Positions 1 to 9,571 of a stretch of 64,000 nt of DNA are shown here, one piece after another. Origin of the DNA: Novosphingobium panipatense (GTDB taxonomy: Bacteria > Pseudomonadota > Alphaproteobacteria > Sphingomonadales > Sphingomonadaceae). The number at the start of each line of letters is the position of its first letter. Positions within the stretch are counted from its first letter, which is position 1. A program made the position numbers and the translations under genes. The notes under the pieces are model-generated. The model was not told the origin of the DNA and searched no databases. It worked only from the letters and a program-made list of their open reading frames with translations. Where the stretch lies: positions 118,620 to 182,619 of the forward strand of contig NZ_MSQB01000002.1 in the NCBI RefSeq assembly GCF_002149965.1, given 5' to 3'.

Positions 1-760
1 CTATCACCCGATCACCGCGCGCATCTATACCGACTTGTCCTACTTCACCGCCGATCCGGCGATGGGGCGCGACGTCGGCCGCCTGTTCAACTTCATCACC
101 GGCTACGTCGAACCCAAAGTCACCGAATGCCTCTCGATCTCGCCGATCTCGCTGCGCTCGACGATCTATGCCGGGATCGACGGAGAGATCGAGAACGCCC
201 GCGCCGGCAAGCCTGCGGCGATCTGGGCCAAGCTCAATTCGCTGACCGATCCCGACCTGATCGACCGGCTCTATGCCGCCAGCCAGGCGGGCGTCGATAT
301 CGATCTGGTGGTGCGCGGCATCTGCTGCCTGCGTCCGGGGATCGAGGGCCTTTCCGAGAATATCGCCGTCAAATCGATCATCGGCCGCTTCCTCGAACAT
401 TGCCGCATCTGGGCTTTCGCCAACGGCGCCGAACTGCCCAACCGCAAGGCCAAGGTCTACATCACGTCGGCCGACGCGATGAGCCGCAATCTCGACCGCC
501 GTGTGGAAGTGATGGTGCCGATCACCAACAAGACCGTCCACGACCAGGTGCTGGACCAGGTCATGCTGGCCAATCTGCTGGACACCGAACAGTCCTGGGT
601 TCTCCATCCCGACGGCAGCTACGACCGGGTGGGAGAAGTGGACAACCCCTTCAATCTCCACCGCTATTTCATGACCAACCCGTCGCTTTCGGGGCGCGGT
701 GCATCGCTTGCCAGTGGACGAAAAGTGCCAAAGCTCTCGCTAAGACGCGGCAATATCTGA
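1..760 (+). CDS. ppk: Polyphosphate kinase 1, C-terminal part (5' end outside window)
   Basis: The reading frame is open from the first complete codon at position 2 and begins with [16 protein letters not shown], so the gene starts upstream of the window. Segments such as [31 protein letters not shown] and [16 protein letters not shown] match the C-terminal catalytic (phospholipase-D-like) domains of PPK1, which transfers the gamma phosphate of ATP to a growing polyphosphate chain. The last 30 or so residues (after [12 protein letters not shown]) are a basic, poorly conserved tail. The ppx-type gene follows 47 bp downstream on the same strand, a usual pairing of polyphosphate synthesis and breakdown. 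The family call is firm; the histidine that becomes phosphorylated lies outside the visible part. Confidence 0.95.
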   Translation, partial: YHPITARIYTDLSYFTADPAMGRDVGRLFNFITGYVEPKVTECLSISPISLRSTIYAGIDGEIENARAGKPAAIWAKLNSLTDPDLIDRLYAASQAGVDIDLVVRGICCLRPGIEGLSENIAVKSIIGRFLEHCRIWAFANGAELPNRKAKVYITSADAMSRNLDRRVEVMVPITNKTVHDQVLDQVMLANLLDTEQSWVLHPDGSYDRVGEVDNPFNLHRYFMTNPSLSGRGASLASGRKVPKLSLRRGNI

Positions 761-807
761 CATAGGGGGCGCAGGCTGCCCGGTTTCGGGCGATTCGTCT
801 GAACGGA

Positions 808-2289
808 ATGATCGGCATTAGCCAAAGCAGCGAAAAGCGCGCAATCATCGACATCGGTTCGAATACGGTTCGCTTGGTCGTCTATAACGGACCGCCACGC
901 GCTCCGGTCGTTATCCTGAACGAAAAGGTCAATGCCCGGCTCGGCCGCGATCTGGGCAAGACCGGGGCGATCAACGAAAAGTCGATGAAGACCGCGCTGG
1001 TGGCGCTGGCCCGTTTCTCGGGGCTGCTGCGCCTGCTCGACGTCAGGGACGTGGAATGCGTGGCCACGGCCGCCGCGCGCGATGCCTCCAACGGCAAGGT
1101 GTTCCTGGACGCCGTGCGCCAGTTCGGCCTTTCGCCGCGCCTGCTCTCGGGTGAGGAAGAGGCCCGCGCCAGCGCCACCGGCGTGATCGCCGCCTTCCCC
1201 GGCGCGCAAGGCGTCGCGGCCGATCTCGGCGGCGGCAGTCTCGAACTCGTCGAGATCGCGGACGGTCGCAGCACGGGCGGCATTACCCTGCCGCTGGGCA
1301 CCCTGCTGCTGCCGGATCTCCGCGCGGCGGGCGAAGCGAAGTTCTCCGAGACCGTGAAGAAAGGCCTCGACAAGGCCGGGTGGGACCGGGGACGCGGCCA
1401 GCCGCTCTACATCGTCGGCGGTTCCTGGCGTGCCCTGGCGCTTCAGGCCATGCGCGCGCTCGACTTCCCGGTGGACGATCCCCACGGCTTCGAACTGCCC
1501 GCCTCCGAGGCCATGCGGCTCGCCCGGATCTTCGCCAGGGGCAAGCTCAACAACGTCGATCCGCGCATCTCCGCCAGCCGCCTCGCCAGCCTGCCGGACG
1601 CCGCCGCGCTGATGGTGGAAGTGATCGCCCGGCTCAAGCCGTCGAAGCTGGTATTCTCGTCCTGGGGCCTGCGCGAAGGCCTGCTCCATGCCCAGCTTCC
1701 CGCCGAGATCCAGGCGCAGGACCCGATGCTCGCCAGCGTCGCGGGCTTCTCCGCCTCGGCCCGCGTCACCGCCGAGGATGCCATGGCGCTGGCCCGCTGG
1801 ACGGCCCCGGTCTGCCGCGAGGAACCGCAGGACCGCCAGCTTCGCCAGGCCTCCGGCCTGCTCGCCCTTGCCGCCATGCGCACCGAACCGAACTTGCGCA
1901 CCGAGGAAGCCATGACCTGGGCGCTGCGCAAGCGCTGGATCGGCCTCGACATGCACGGACGCGGGATGATGGCCATGACCGTCTTCGCCAATTCCGGCCA
2001 GACGGAAGTGCCCGAGCAGTTCACCCGCCTCGCCTCGCAGGAGGATCTCGACCGCGCGATCGGCTGGGGCCTTGCGGTGCGCCTGTGCCGCCGCCTCACC
2101 GGCTGCTCCGCGACGGGTCTCGCCCGCACCTCGATCCGCAACGAGGACGGCAAGCTGGTCCTGGCCCTCGATGCCTCGATGCGCCCGCTCTACAGCCCCG
2201 GCGTGGCCAAGGACCACAAGGCGCTGGCCGACTGGCTGGGGCTGGAATGCGAAGTCCGCGATTCCAGCGGGCTGGCTCTGGTGGACTGA
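808..2289 (+). CDS. ppx: Exopolyphosphatase / guanosine pentaphosphatase (Ppx/GppA family)
   Basis: This 493-residue protein has the ASKHA-fold signature of Ppx/GppA enzymes: IIDIGSNTVRLVVY near residues 13-26 and AADLGGGSLELVE near 138-150. These phosphate-binding loops process polyphosphate ends or the pppGpp gamma phosphate. The length suits the two-domain form with a C-terminal HD-like helical region. No signal peptide or membrane segment is visible, so it should be cytosolic. It follows ppk after a 47-bp gap and could share its transcript. Whether it prefers polyphosphate or pppGpp cannot be told from sequence alone. An open frame of 566 codons antisense to it is a high-GC shadow. Confidence 0.93.
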   Translation: MIGISQSSEKRAIIDIGSNTVRLVVYNGPPRAPVVILNEKVNARLGRDLGKTGAINEKSMKTALVALARFSGLLRLLDVRDVECVATAAARDASNGKVFLDAVRQFGLSPRLLSGEEEARASATGVIAAFPGAQGVAADLGGGSLELVEIADGRSTGGITLPLGTLLLPDLRAAGEAKFSETVKKGLDKAGWDRGRGQPLYIVGGSWRALALQAMRALDFPVDDPHGFELPASEAMRLARIFARGKLNNVDPRISASRLASLPDAAALMVEVIARLKPSKLVFSSWGLREGLLHAQLPAEIQAQDPMLASVAGFSASARVTAEDAMALARWTAPVCREEPQDRQLRQASGLLALAAMRTEPNLRTEEAMTWALRKRWIGLDMHGRGMMAMTVFANSGQTEVPEQFTRLASQEDLDRAIGWGLAVRLCRRLTGCSATGLARTSIRNEDGKLVLALDASMRPLYSPGVAKDHKALADWLGLECEVRDSSGLALVD

Positions 2290-2358
2290 ACGACAGGCGC
2301 GGCTTTCGTCGCTTGTCACAAGGGCAGAGTTTGTCGCGAGAATTGGGCCATAAACCGA

Positions 2359-2448
2359 CGTCATCCTGAACTTGTTTCAGGATCCATCTTGCCGATCAAA
2401 CTGCCGTCGATGGTCAGAAATGGATCCTGAAACAAGTTCAGGATGACG
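2359..2448. repeat. Inverted repeat, CATCCTGAAC family
   Basis: Two perfectly complementary 29-bp arms (2359-2387 and 2420-2448), each containing TCATCCTGAACTTGTTTCAG or its complement, are separated by 32 bp. The unit lies between the convergent ends of ppx and virB11. Each arm is itself an imperfect hairpin (CTGAACTTGTTTCAG). Related units occur at 39921-40075 and 54869-54977. It may act as a bidirectional transcription terminator, but there is no T-run. Confidence 0.85.
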
Positions 2449-2513
2449 GTTGTTCTTGGACGGGGTGATGCGCCTATAGTGCCTGCCGATAGAGACGACG
2501 GGCAGTAGCACCA

Positions 2514-3545
2514 CTACCCCACCAGACTCGCGCTTTCGGCAATGGCCGAGATGCCGCGCTTGCCGCCCTGACGGTCCAGCTGGACGACGATATCGATCAC
2601 CGAGGCGGCATATTCCAGCGTCTCGGCGCGGGTGAGGCCAATGCCGGTCTGCATCGACATCAGCGCGATCTGTTCCAGCGCGCCGCGCGGGGTGTTCGCG
2701 TGGACGGTGGAGAACGAGCCGGGGTGGCCGGTATTGATCGCGCGCAGGAACGAGACGGTCTCGCTGCCGCGCAGCTCGCCCAGCACGATGCGGTCGGGGC
2801 GCAGGCGCAGCGCGGCCTGGAGCAGGTCGTTGGCCGAGACCTTTGCCTCGCCCAATTCGCCCTTCACCGCGATCAGGCCGACGCCGTTGGCGCCCGGCAG
2901 GCGCAGTTCGGCGGTATCCTCGACCAGGACGACGCGCTCATGCTCCGGTATCTCGGACAGCATGGCGTTGAGGAAAGTGGTCTTGCCGGTGGAGGTGCCG
3001 CCGGAGATCAGGATCGTGCGGCGACGGCGGATGGCATCGCGCAGGAAGGCGATAGGCTCGGCCATGGGATCGGGCGTCGGCGCTTCCTCCGGTGCGGCGA
3101 TGGGACCGCGATCGTAGGCGTCCAGCGGCAGTTCCAGCAGGCGGTGGCGGCGGATCGCCATGGCCCAGTTGGCGCGCGTCGCGGGCGGCCCGACCAGCTG
3201 GATACGCGCGCCGCTCTGGCTGCCGTAGCCGGGCAGCGTGGCGGAAAGCAGCGGATGTTCGCGGTTGATGCCCTGATGGCTGATCCGCGCGACCTGCTCG
3301 GCCAGGCGCTGGAGCAAGCGATTGTCCATTTCCGGCAGCATGATGTGCTGCATGCCGGGGTGGGCGGCGTCTTCCACCCAGATCTCGCCGGGGCGGTTGA
3401 CCAGGATTTCGGTGACGCTCTCCCGGTCCAGCCAAGGCCGCAAGGGCGCGAGATAGGCGTCGAGATAGACGGAGCGCGCCGCCGCCAAGGTGGGCGGCGC
3501 CTCAGCCACCGGCGCGGCTCCTTGCAGAGTGAGGATATCGGCCAT
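2514..3545 (-). CDS. virB11: VirB11-family type IV secretion ATPase
   Basis: A 343-residue hexameric traffic ATPase. Visible motifs are the Walker A GGTSTGKTT near residue 180, an acidic VVLVEDTAELRLP segment, the Asp/His box region RPDRIVLGELRG and the HANTPRGALEQI motif. These are diagnostic of the VirB11/TrbB/GspE superfamily, and the N-terminal ESVTEILVNRPGEIWVE segment is typical of VirB11. It acts at the inner-membrane base of the secretion channel together with VirB4. It is the last gene of the minus-strand virB operon, 6 bp after virB10. Confidence 0.93.
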   Translation of the reverse strand: MADILTLQGAAPVAEAPPTLAAARSVYLDAYLAPLRPWLDRESVTEILVNRPGEIWVEDAAHPGMQHIMLPEMDNRLLQRLAEQVARISHQGINREHPLLSATLPGYGSQSGARIQLVGPPATRANWAMAIRRHRLLELPLDAYDRGPIAAPEEAPTPDPMAEPIAFLRDAIRRRRTILISGGTSTGKTTFLNAMLSEIPEHERVVLVEDTAELRLPGANGVGLIAVKGELGEAKVSANDLLQAALRLRPDRIVLGELRGSETVSFLRAINTGHPGSFSTVHANTPRGALEQIALMSMQTGIGLTRAETLEYAASVIDIVVQLDRQGGKRGISAIAESASLVG

Positions 3546-3551
3546 CGTGCG

Positions 3552-4637
3552 TCACTGGACCTGGCTGAAATCGAGATCCTTGGCGGTGAACACCCGGATC
3601 GGCTCGCCCTGTCGCACGCGGATCGTCGGGCCGACGCTGCCGCTCTGCTGGACTGCCGCCGCTGCGGCCGACTGGCCGCCGCCGATCACCACGCTGGAGC
3701 CGCTGGTGGCCAGCGTCGAAAGCCCGCCGACCACCGAAAGCAGCATGGCCGAGCCGAAGCGTTCGAAGAAGTGGCTGTTGACCTTGCCGGGCAGGCCGGT
3801 TTCGCCGCCGAAGGCGATTGCGGGCGAGCCGAGGTTCACCGAAACGCCGTCCGGGCGGATCAACCGGCTCCAGATCACGTAGGCGCGCTTCTGTCCGGCA
3901 GTGAGGCCGCTCTTGTACTGGCCGATCAGGCGCGAGGAGCGCGGGACGAGCGTGCGCTTGCCGTCGAAGCTGCGCACGTCGGCCGAGACGATGGCGCGGA
4001 CATAGCCGGGCACGTCGGTATCGATCGCGGTTTCCAGCACAGCGGGAATCAGCGTGCCCTGCGTCACCGTGGTGGCGGGGTCGAACGTGCGCGCGGCGGC
4101 GGCAGTGCTGCCAGTGCCGCCGATGCGGGCGGCGAAATCGTCGTTGGCATTGCCGCCCTTGGCTTCGCCCGCCGGACCCACTGCCGGGATCGTCACGGCA
4201 TTGCCGCCCGCGTCGAAGACGACGGTGGGGTTGGCGAAAGGATTGGCTTCCGGCGCGGGCGCGGCGCCCGGCGCGGCGGCGAGCACCGGCGCAGGGGCGG
4301 GCGCGGGTAGCGGCGCGGGTGTCTGCTGGGGCTGCGGCACGGCGGCTACCGGAGCGGGGACGGTGGGCGCGGGCACGGCAGGCTGCGGCGCGGCGGCCTG
4401 CGGCTGCGCGGCGGGGCCGTTGCGCACCGAGTCCATCGACCACAGGGTCAAACCGCCCAGCGCGGCGACGATCAAAACGCCTGCGGCAAGGCCCAGCCCG
4501 TCGGCCTTCTTGCGCTGGCTGACCTGCGGCATGACGTTGCGGGTGGCAAGGTCGATGACCTGTGCGCCCTCGCCGTCACGCGGATCGGCGGCGGCCGCCT
4601 TGTCGAACGTCTCGCGCAAGTTGGAATTGGGCGCCAT
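3552..4637 (-). CDS. virB10: VirB10-like type IV secretion core-complex protein
   Basis: This 361-residue protein has a short cytoplasmic N-terminus, one membrane helix near residues 47-67, a long Pro/Ala-rich linker (about 72-130) and a C-terminal TrbI/VirB10 domain with VPGYVRAIVSADVRSFDG, LVPRSSRLIGQYKSG and RLIRPDGVSVNLGSPA. VirB10 spans the envelope and gates the outer-membrane pore with VirB9. It sits 3 bp from virB9 and 6 bp from virB11, indicating one transcript. Confidence 0.93.
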   Translation of the reverse strand: MAPNSNLRETFDKAAAADPRDGEGAQVIDLATRNVMPQVSQRKKADGLGLAAGVLIVAALGGLTLWSMDSVRNGPAAQPQAAAPQPAVPAPTVPAPVAAVPQPQQTPAPLPAPAPAPVLAAAPGAAPAPEANPFANPTVVFDAGGNAVTIPAVGPAGEAKGGNANDDFAARIGGTGSTAAAARTFDPATTVTQGTLIPAVLETAIDTDVPGYVRAIVSADVRSFDGKRTLVPRSSRLIGQYKSGLTAGQKRAYVIWSRLIRPDGVSVNLGSPAIAFGGETGLPGKVNSHFFERFGSAMLLSVVGGLSTLATSGSSVVIGGGQSAAAAAVQQSGSVGPTIRVRQGEPIRVFTAKDLDFSQVQ

Positions 4638-4640
4638 GGA

Positions 4641-5552
4641 TCAGTTCCCCTGAGGATTCGGGCCATTGGCCGGAGCGGCCGTGGCGACGGCGGTAGTCGC
4701 GGGATTCGGCGTGATCTTCCCGGAAGCCGCGGCAGGCGCGACGGCCGGAGCAACCGGCGCAGCAATCGGGGGGCGCGAGGCCACCGGACGCGCATTGACC
4801 AGTTCGGCGCTGGACTTGCCCGAACGCAGGATGATGTTGTCCGGCACGTCGTCGATCACGATCATCGCGCCGCGCACCGCATAGTTCACCGGGCCTTCGT
4901 CACCCTTCTCGTTGGTGACGAGGATCGCGGGAACCGAGGTCTTTTCGGGCCACAGCAGATAAGTGGAGGTGCCGTCGTCATAGATGCGGCTGGGCAGCAG
5001 CTTTGCCGTGCCCACGCGCTTCCATTCGAAATTGAGCGCCGCCGGATCGGTCGGCAGCGCGGCGGGATCACCGGCGGCCAGCGCCTGTTCGTCCGGGTCC
5101 AGTCCCGCCACTTGCGGTGCGCCGGGCGTGCCCGGCAGGGGTTCGGCAGGCTCGTCCTTGTAGGTGAAGCGCAGCATGTAGAGCGGGCGCGACTTGGGCG
5201 AGGCGACGAGGTCGAAGAAATAGGTATGGCGGTTGGTCACCACCGTCATGTTGGTGCGCGCGCCGGCTTCCAGCGGCTTGACGAACAGCAGGTCGGCCCG
5301 CTTGTTCGGCGTGATCTGCCAGGTCTGCGAATCGCCCACGGCCACGTTCTCGATCGCCTCGTTCTTGCCGAAGGCGATCGTGGCCTGAACGCCGGTCCGC
5401 CCGTCGATCCGCACCACCTCGTTCTCGGAATAGGCGTGCTGGACCAGGCGGTCGTCCGCCTGTGCGGCGGTCACGGCGAGAGGCGCCATCACGGCCAGCG
5501 CGGCGGTCGCGGCCAGGGCGCGGGCAGTAGCCTGAACCTGGTGGCGGATCAT
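4641..5552 (-). CDS. virB9: VirB9-like type IV secretion outer-membrane core protein
   Basis: A 303-residue protein with an N-terminal signal peptide (cleavage expected after the AAQA near residue 32) and a CagX/VirB9 domain: RIDGRTGVQATIAFGKNEAI, ITPNKRADLLFVKPL, TNMTVVTNRHTYFF, then a second domain with SRIYDDGTSTYLLWP and IVIDDVPDNIILRSG. The last 50 residues are Ala/Pro-rich. VirB9 forms the outer ring with VirB7 and the VirB10 C-terminus, but no VirB7 lipoprotein was recognised nearby. The start overlaps the virB6 stop by 4 bp. Confidence 0.93.
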   Translation of the reverse strand: MIRHQVQATARALAATAALAVMAPLAVTAAQADDRLVQHAYSENEVVRIDGRTGVQATIAFGKNEAIENVAVGDSQTWQITPNKRADLLFVKPLEAGARTNMTVVTNRHTYFFDLVASPKSRPLYMLRFTYKDEPAEPLPGTPGAPQVAGLDPDEQALAAGDPAALPTDPAALNFEWKRVGTAKLLPSRIYDDGTSTYLLWPEKTSVPAILVTNEKGDEGPVNYAVRGAMIVIDDVPDNIILRSGKSSAELVNARPVASRPPIAAPVAPAVAPAAASGKITPNPATTAVATAAPANGPNPQGN

Positions 5553-6826
5553 TTGAACGTCTCCTTGGCCGCCGCGCGGCCGGTACTGTTGGAATTCACG
5601 TCGTTGGAAGCGCGGAAACGGCTGCCGATCCCGCGTGTGCGCGAGGCCTGGCTGGCGCCCAGCGGCTCGATCCCGCCGCCCGAAACCTGGGTGATCACGG
5701 TGCGCCGGTCACCCTGTTGCGGCGCCGCGCCCTGCTCCATGGCCGGTGCGGCGGCCATGGCGGCGGCGCTCGCGGCCGATACGGCTGGCGTGCGCGAGGC
5801 CGTTCCCGCCGGTACGAAAGGCTGGACCTGGCCGCCCACCGAGACCGCCGGAGCCGGAGGCGCCGCACTGTCACGCCCGCCGCGCGAAGTCTCGCTGCGC
5901 GCCAGCCCGAAGACTTGCCAGCCGGATACCAGCGTGCCCGCGACCTTGAGCACCATGCCCATCAGCGCGAGGTGGACCGCGGCGACCACGAACAGCGCCA
6001 TGGCGGCGCGTCCATCGATCTCGCCCAATTGTGCGCCCTGCACCAGCGCCGAGACGATCGGCACCAGCAGTTCGAGCGTGATACCGCCGCCGAGCACGAC
6101 GAACAGCGGCGTGGTGGCGGTCAGGACAACGCCGCGCAGCCAGCCCGCGGTCAGCCCGCGCGTACCGCCGAACAGCGCCATGACCACGAAGATCGGACCG
6201 AGCGCGAGCAGGATGGCAAGCGCAATGCGCGCCGTCAGCAGCACGCCCACGGTGCCGAGCAGCAGCATCAGCGCGCCCATCCACATCACGCTGTCGGGCG
6301 AGAACAATCCCGCCGCGCCGCCGCCAGCCGCCGCAGCCTTGGCGGGGGCAGCACCCTCGGTAGCGGCCTGCGCGGCCTCGCCGCCGCCCTGCCCTGCATT
6401 CTGCGAGGCTTCGGCAATGGCATTGAAGACCACGTCGATGCGGTCGCCGAAGATCTGCGTGGCCGATCCCTTCGCGCCCATCAGCTGCGAGGCGATCCAG
6501 TCCGGCCCGCCCACCGCAAGGTTCCAGACCACGCCCTGATAGGCGATCCAGCTCGTTGCGAAGGTAAGCACCAGTCCGAGCGTCAGCATACGCGGCGTCA
6601 GTGCCGAGATGCCGAGGCTGGAGCGTCCGGTCAGCAGCGAAATCGCGAAAAAGGCGATGTAGAGCGTGAGCAGGATGGTCAGCACCGGGGCCATGGCCCC
6701 CTCGGCGCCGAACAGGCGGCCGAAGGCGGCCGAGGCCATCTCGTTGGCCACGCAATCGACCGCGCGCAGCGCCGGAGAGACCCCGGCGCTGGCGACTTCG
6801 GTAAGCTGTTCGCAGGCGCTGCTCAT
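5549..6826 (-). CDS. virB6: VirB6-like polytopic type IV secretion protein
   Basis: This 425-residue protein has several hydrophobic segments (for example VLTILLTLYIAFFAISLLTG, MLTLGLVLTFATSWIAY, WMGALMLLLGTVGVLLTARI, LALMGMVLKVAG). A Gly/Ala-rich loop lies in the middle, with a soluble Ala/Pro-rich tail after about residue 320. This topology and position match TrbL/VirB6, the inner-membrane channel component. It overlaps virB9 by 4 bp and follows virB4 after 5 bp. VirB6 proteins diverge strongly, so the call rests on topology and operon position more than on motifs. Confidence 0.88.
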   Translation of the reverse strand: MSSACEQLTEVASAGVSPALRAVDCVANEMASAAFGRLFGAEGAMAPVLTILLTLYIAFFAISLLTGRSSLGISALTPRMLTLGLVLTFATSWIAYQGVVWNLAVGGPDWIASQLMGAKGSATQIFGDRIDVVFNAIAEASQNAGQGGGEAAQAATEGAAPAKAAAAGGGAAGLFSPDSVMWMGALMLLLGTVGVLLTARIALAILLALGPIFVVMALFGGTRGLTAGWLRGVVLTATTPLFVVLGGGITLELLVPIVSALVQGAQLGEIDGRAAMALFVVAAVHLALMGMVLKVAGTLVSGWQVFGLARSETSRGGRDSAAPPAPAVSVGGQVQPFVPAGTASRTPAVSAASAAAMAAAPAMEQGAAPQQGDRRTVITQVSGGGIEPLGASQASRTRGIGSRFRASNDVNSNSTGRAAAKETFK

Positions 6827-6831
6827 GGCGC

Positions 6832-9261
6832 CTACTCCGCCGCCTCGATCCAGGCGGCGTCTTCGTCACCTTCTCCCGGCCACTGGAAGCCGGTGAGCAC
6901 CGGATACCAGGCCGAGGGATCGTCACCGTAGCGCTCGCGCAGCTGGTCGAGCTTGCGCACAGTGCTTTCGCGGCCGGACAGGACGGTCAGCACTTCGGGC
7001 ATGCCCGAAAGGTCGAGCCTTACGACGGCCGAGGCATCGGACTGGCGCACCAGGAAGCAGCGCGACTGCGCCGGCAGGGTTTTGATGACGTCAAGCTCGT
7101 GCTGCGAGAGGCCGAAGCCCTCGCAGTAATCCTCGTAGCGGGCGCGGGCATTGGGCATGAAGACCATCGTCGCGGTCTGCTCGACCAGGGCGGTGGCGAT
7201 CTTGCTGTCCAGCGCATCGCGCGCGGACTGGGTGGCAAAGCCCACCAGCGCGTTGCGCTTGCGCAAGGTCTTGAGCCAGTCGCGGATGCGCGCGGCAAAG
7301 ACTTCGTCGTCCAGCGCTTTCCAGCCCTCGTCGATGAGGATCATCGTCGGTTCGCCGTCGAGGCGCTCGTCGATGCGGTGGAACAGGTACATCATGACCG
7401 GCGTGCGCAGGCGCGGGCTTTCCAGCAGCGCGGTCATGTCGAAGCCGAGCACGCGGGCCGAGAGGTCGAGCCGGTCGTACTGGTTGTCGAACAGCCAGCC
7501 ATGCTCGCCACCCTGAATCCAGGCGTCGAGGCGGCTGGCGAGGTCGCCCGGTTCGGGGCGGCGCGCGCCTGCCAGCAGTTCGCGAAAGTGCGAAAGGCGG
7601 CGCAGCGAGGGATCGTTGTGGTACGCCGCATCCACGGCGCCCGCGATCGTCGCAAGCTCTTCCGGTCCCTTCGCTTCCAGCAGCACGCCCAGCCAGTCGC
7701 GCAGGAAGGCGCGGTTGGCGGCGGTGTCGGGCAGCGAGAGCGGGTTGAAGCCGGTGGGATGCCCGGCGGCGACGCGGCTGTAAGTGCCGCCGATGCCGCG
7801 CAGGAACACCTCGGCGCCGCGATCCTTGTCGAATAGCACGGTGCGCGGCGCGAACTTCTGCGCCTGTGCGGCCAGGAAGTTCATGACCACCGTCTTGCCG
7901 GAACCCGACGGTCCGATGACGGTGAAGTTACCGAGGTCGCCCTGATGGAAATTGAAGAAGAACGGCGTCGAGCTGGTGGTGGAGAGCAGCGTCACCGCAT
8001 CGCCCCAGTGGTTGCCGCTCGCCTGTCCCATCGCGAAGCCGTGGAGCGAGCCGAAACAGGCCATGTTGGCGCTGGAAATCAGCGCGCGGCGCACGATGAA
8101 GGCCTCGTTTCCGGGGAGCTGGCCCCAGAATGCGGGCTCCATGTTGACGTCCTCGCGCACGGCCACCGCACCGGCATCGGCCAGCGAGGCGGCGCACATC
8201 GCCGTCACTTCGTCGAGCGCGTCGAGCGTGTCGGCTCGTACCAGCACCGAGAGATGATGGTCCCCGAAACCGACCGCGCCGGTGCCGAGCGAATCGCGCG
8301 CGGCAGACATTTCGCGGCGTTCGGCCATGGCTTCCTCGTCGGCCGAGCGCAGGCGGCGGATGGCGAGGTCGATGCGCTCGCGGGCGATCTGACGATCGGC
8401 GGGCGCATAGGTCTCGGTGAGCACGAGTTCGCAGGGCAGGCGCAGCAGGGCGTCGGTCAGGCCGGGCACGGTGCTGTCGGGATAGTCCTTGAGGCTGACC
8501 ACCGAACCGAACGAGGGTCCGGCGGCGCCGCGCAGTTCAAGCGCGTCCATGCCGAAGTTGATGCGGCGATAGGGCAGCATGTGGCCGATGTCGGTGCCCT
8601 CGACCGGCCTGCGCACGGGGCGCATTTCGCCGTTGTAGAGCGCCGAAAGCAGTTCCAGCACTTCCGAGCACTGCCCCGCCTGCCCTTCGTAGTCGCCGAG
8701 CAGGCGCGCGCCATAAGCGCCGAGCGAGGCGACCATGGCCGAGGCGGCGGCGCGCAGCGAACGGACATCGCCGGCGTCGGCTTCGGCCGGGGCCTGGCCC
8801 TTGTTGCGCAGCATGCGCGAGAGCTTGTCCGGCCAGCCCGCCTTGCCGCGCGCGGGACGGCGCACCAGGGTGATGAACTGGTCGTTGACGAAGAGCGCGC
8901 CCGAACCGGTGCGTGCGCGCCAGCGGGCATCGATATGGGCCGCGAGCGGATCCTCGAACCTACCTTCCATGGCGATCTGCACGCGGCGGCGGATCACATG
9001 GTGGTACAGCACGAAGCGGGCATCGAGCGAGGAGCGCAGCAGCACTTCGCGCGTGGCGACGTGGGCGTTGAGTTCCTCGCTGTCGGCGGTTTCGAACGCA
9101 AGGCCCGGCACCATCAACGACAGCATGACCGAGCCGTCGCGCAGCAGCACGACGTTCTCGTCCACCAGTGCCTGGTAGGGCAGCCGGTCTCCGACCAGCG
9201 TTTCCTTCGCGCCCCAACCGCTCAGCACGCCCTTGAAGGCCGTTTTCCTGCTCTTGGACAT
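6832..9261 (-). CDS. virB4: VirB4-family type IV secretion ATPase
   Basis: An 809-residue member of the CagE/TrbE/VirB4 family. The N-terminal half carries the VirB4-specific domain. The C-terminal half is an ATPase with Walker A GPSGSGKTVV near residue 447, Walker B MILIDEGWKALD and the VGFATQSARDALDS segment. The protein powers pilus assembly and substrate transfer at the inner membrane. It is the most conserved and best supported member of this cluster. It lies 25 bp downstream of virB3. Confidence 0.95.
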   Translation of the reverse strand: MSKSRKTAFKGVLSGWGAKETLVGDRLPYQALVDENVVLLRDGSVMLSLMVPGLAFETADSEELNAHVATREVLLRSSLDARFVLYHHVIRRRVQIAMEGRFEDPLAAHIDARWRARTGSGALFVNDQFITLVRRPARGKAGWPDKLSRMLRNKGQAPAEADAGDVRSLRAAASAMVASLGAYGARLLGDYEGQAGQCSEVLELLSALYNGEMRPVRRPVEGTDIGHMLPYRRINFGMDALELRGAAGPSFGSVVSLKDYPDSTVPGLTDALLRLPCELVLTETYAPADRQIARERIDLAIRRLRSADEEAMAERREMSAARDSLGTGAVGFGDHHLSVLVRADTLDALDEVTAMCAASLADAGAVAVREDVNMEPAFWGQLPGNEAFIVRRALISSANMACFGSLHGFAMGQASGNHWGDAVTLLSTTSSTPFFFNFHQGDLGNFTVIGPSGSGKTVVMNFLAAQAQKFAPRTVLFDKDRGAEVFLRGIGGTYSRVAAGHPTGFNPLSLPDTAANRAFLRDWLGVLLEAKGPEELATIAGAVDAAYHNDPSLRRLSHFRELLAGARRPEPGDLASRLDAWIQGGEHGWLFDNQYDRLDLSARVLGFDMTALLESPRLRTPVMMYLFHRIDERLDGEPTMILIDEGWKALDDEVFAARIRDWLKTLRKRNALVGFATQSARDALDSKIATALVEQTATMVFMPNARARYEDYCEGFGLSQHELDVIKTLPAQSRCFLVRQSDASAVVRLDLSGMPEVLTVLSGRESTVRKLDQLRERYGDDPSAWYPVLTGFQWPGEGDEDAAWIEAAE

Positions 9262-9286
9262 CGTCGTTTCCCCCGCGTCCCCCGTT

Positions 9287-9568
9287 TCAGGGCGCGTAGC
9301 TGTTGCAACCCCAGCGCTGCCAGTTGGGCACGCGCGGGCACTTGCTGACCTTGGCGATCCACAGGTCGAACACCCGGGGTTCGCGAAGACATGCGAGGTA
9401 TCCGGCGCCGTGGATCGCGAGCGCTGCTGGCAGCGCCCAGAAGCTCTTGGTGATGAGGAAGATTTCCGTCGTCACCGCCGCATTGATGATGAAGAAGCTG
9501 TACGTCACGCCCGCGAACATCTGCGGCCGTGTCAGCGCGCGGTGAACGGGGAAGCGCGCGAGGCTCAT
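9287..9568 (-). CDS. virB3: VirB3-like membrane protein
   Basis: This 93-residue protein has the short N-terminal LARFPVHRALTRPQMFAGV motif that precedes the membrane helix in VirB3/TrbD proteins, then two hydrophobic stretches around residues 20-60. The C-terminal REPRVFDLWIAKVSKCPR motif is also typical. VirB3 works with VirB4 in pilus biogenesis. It is placed between virB2 (3 bp away) and virB4, as in canonical virB operons. Confidence 0.9.
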   Translation of the reverse strand: MSLARFPVHRALTRPQMFAGVTYSFFIINAAVTTEIFLITKSFWALPAALAIHGAGYLACLREPRVFDLWIAKVSKCPRVPNWQRWGCNSYAP

Positions 9569-9571
9569 GGC

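Noticed and set aside
664..2364. A 566-codon open frame antisense to ppx
   Set aside because: It mirrors the ppx codon pattern, has low-complexity Arg/Gly/Ala content and no domain. Such frames are expected in high-GC DNA. Ppx on the plus strand has clear motifs.
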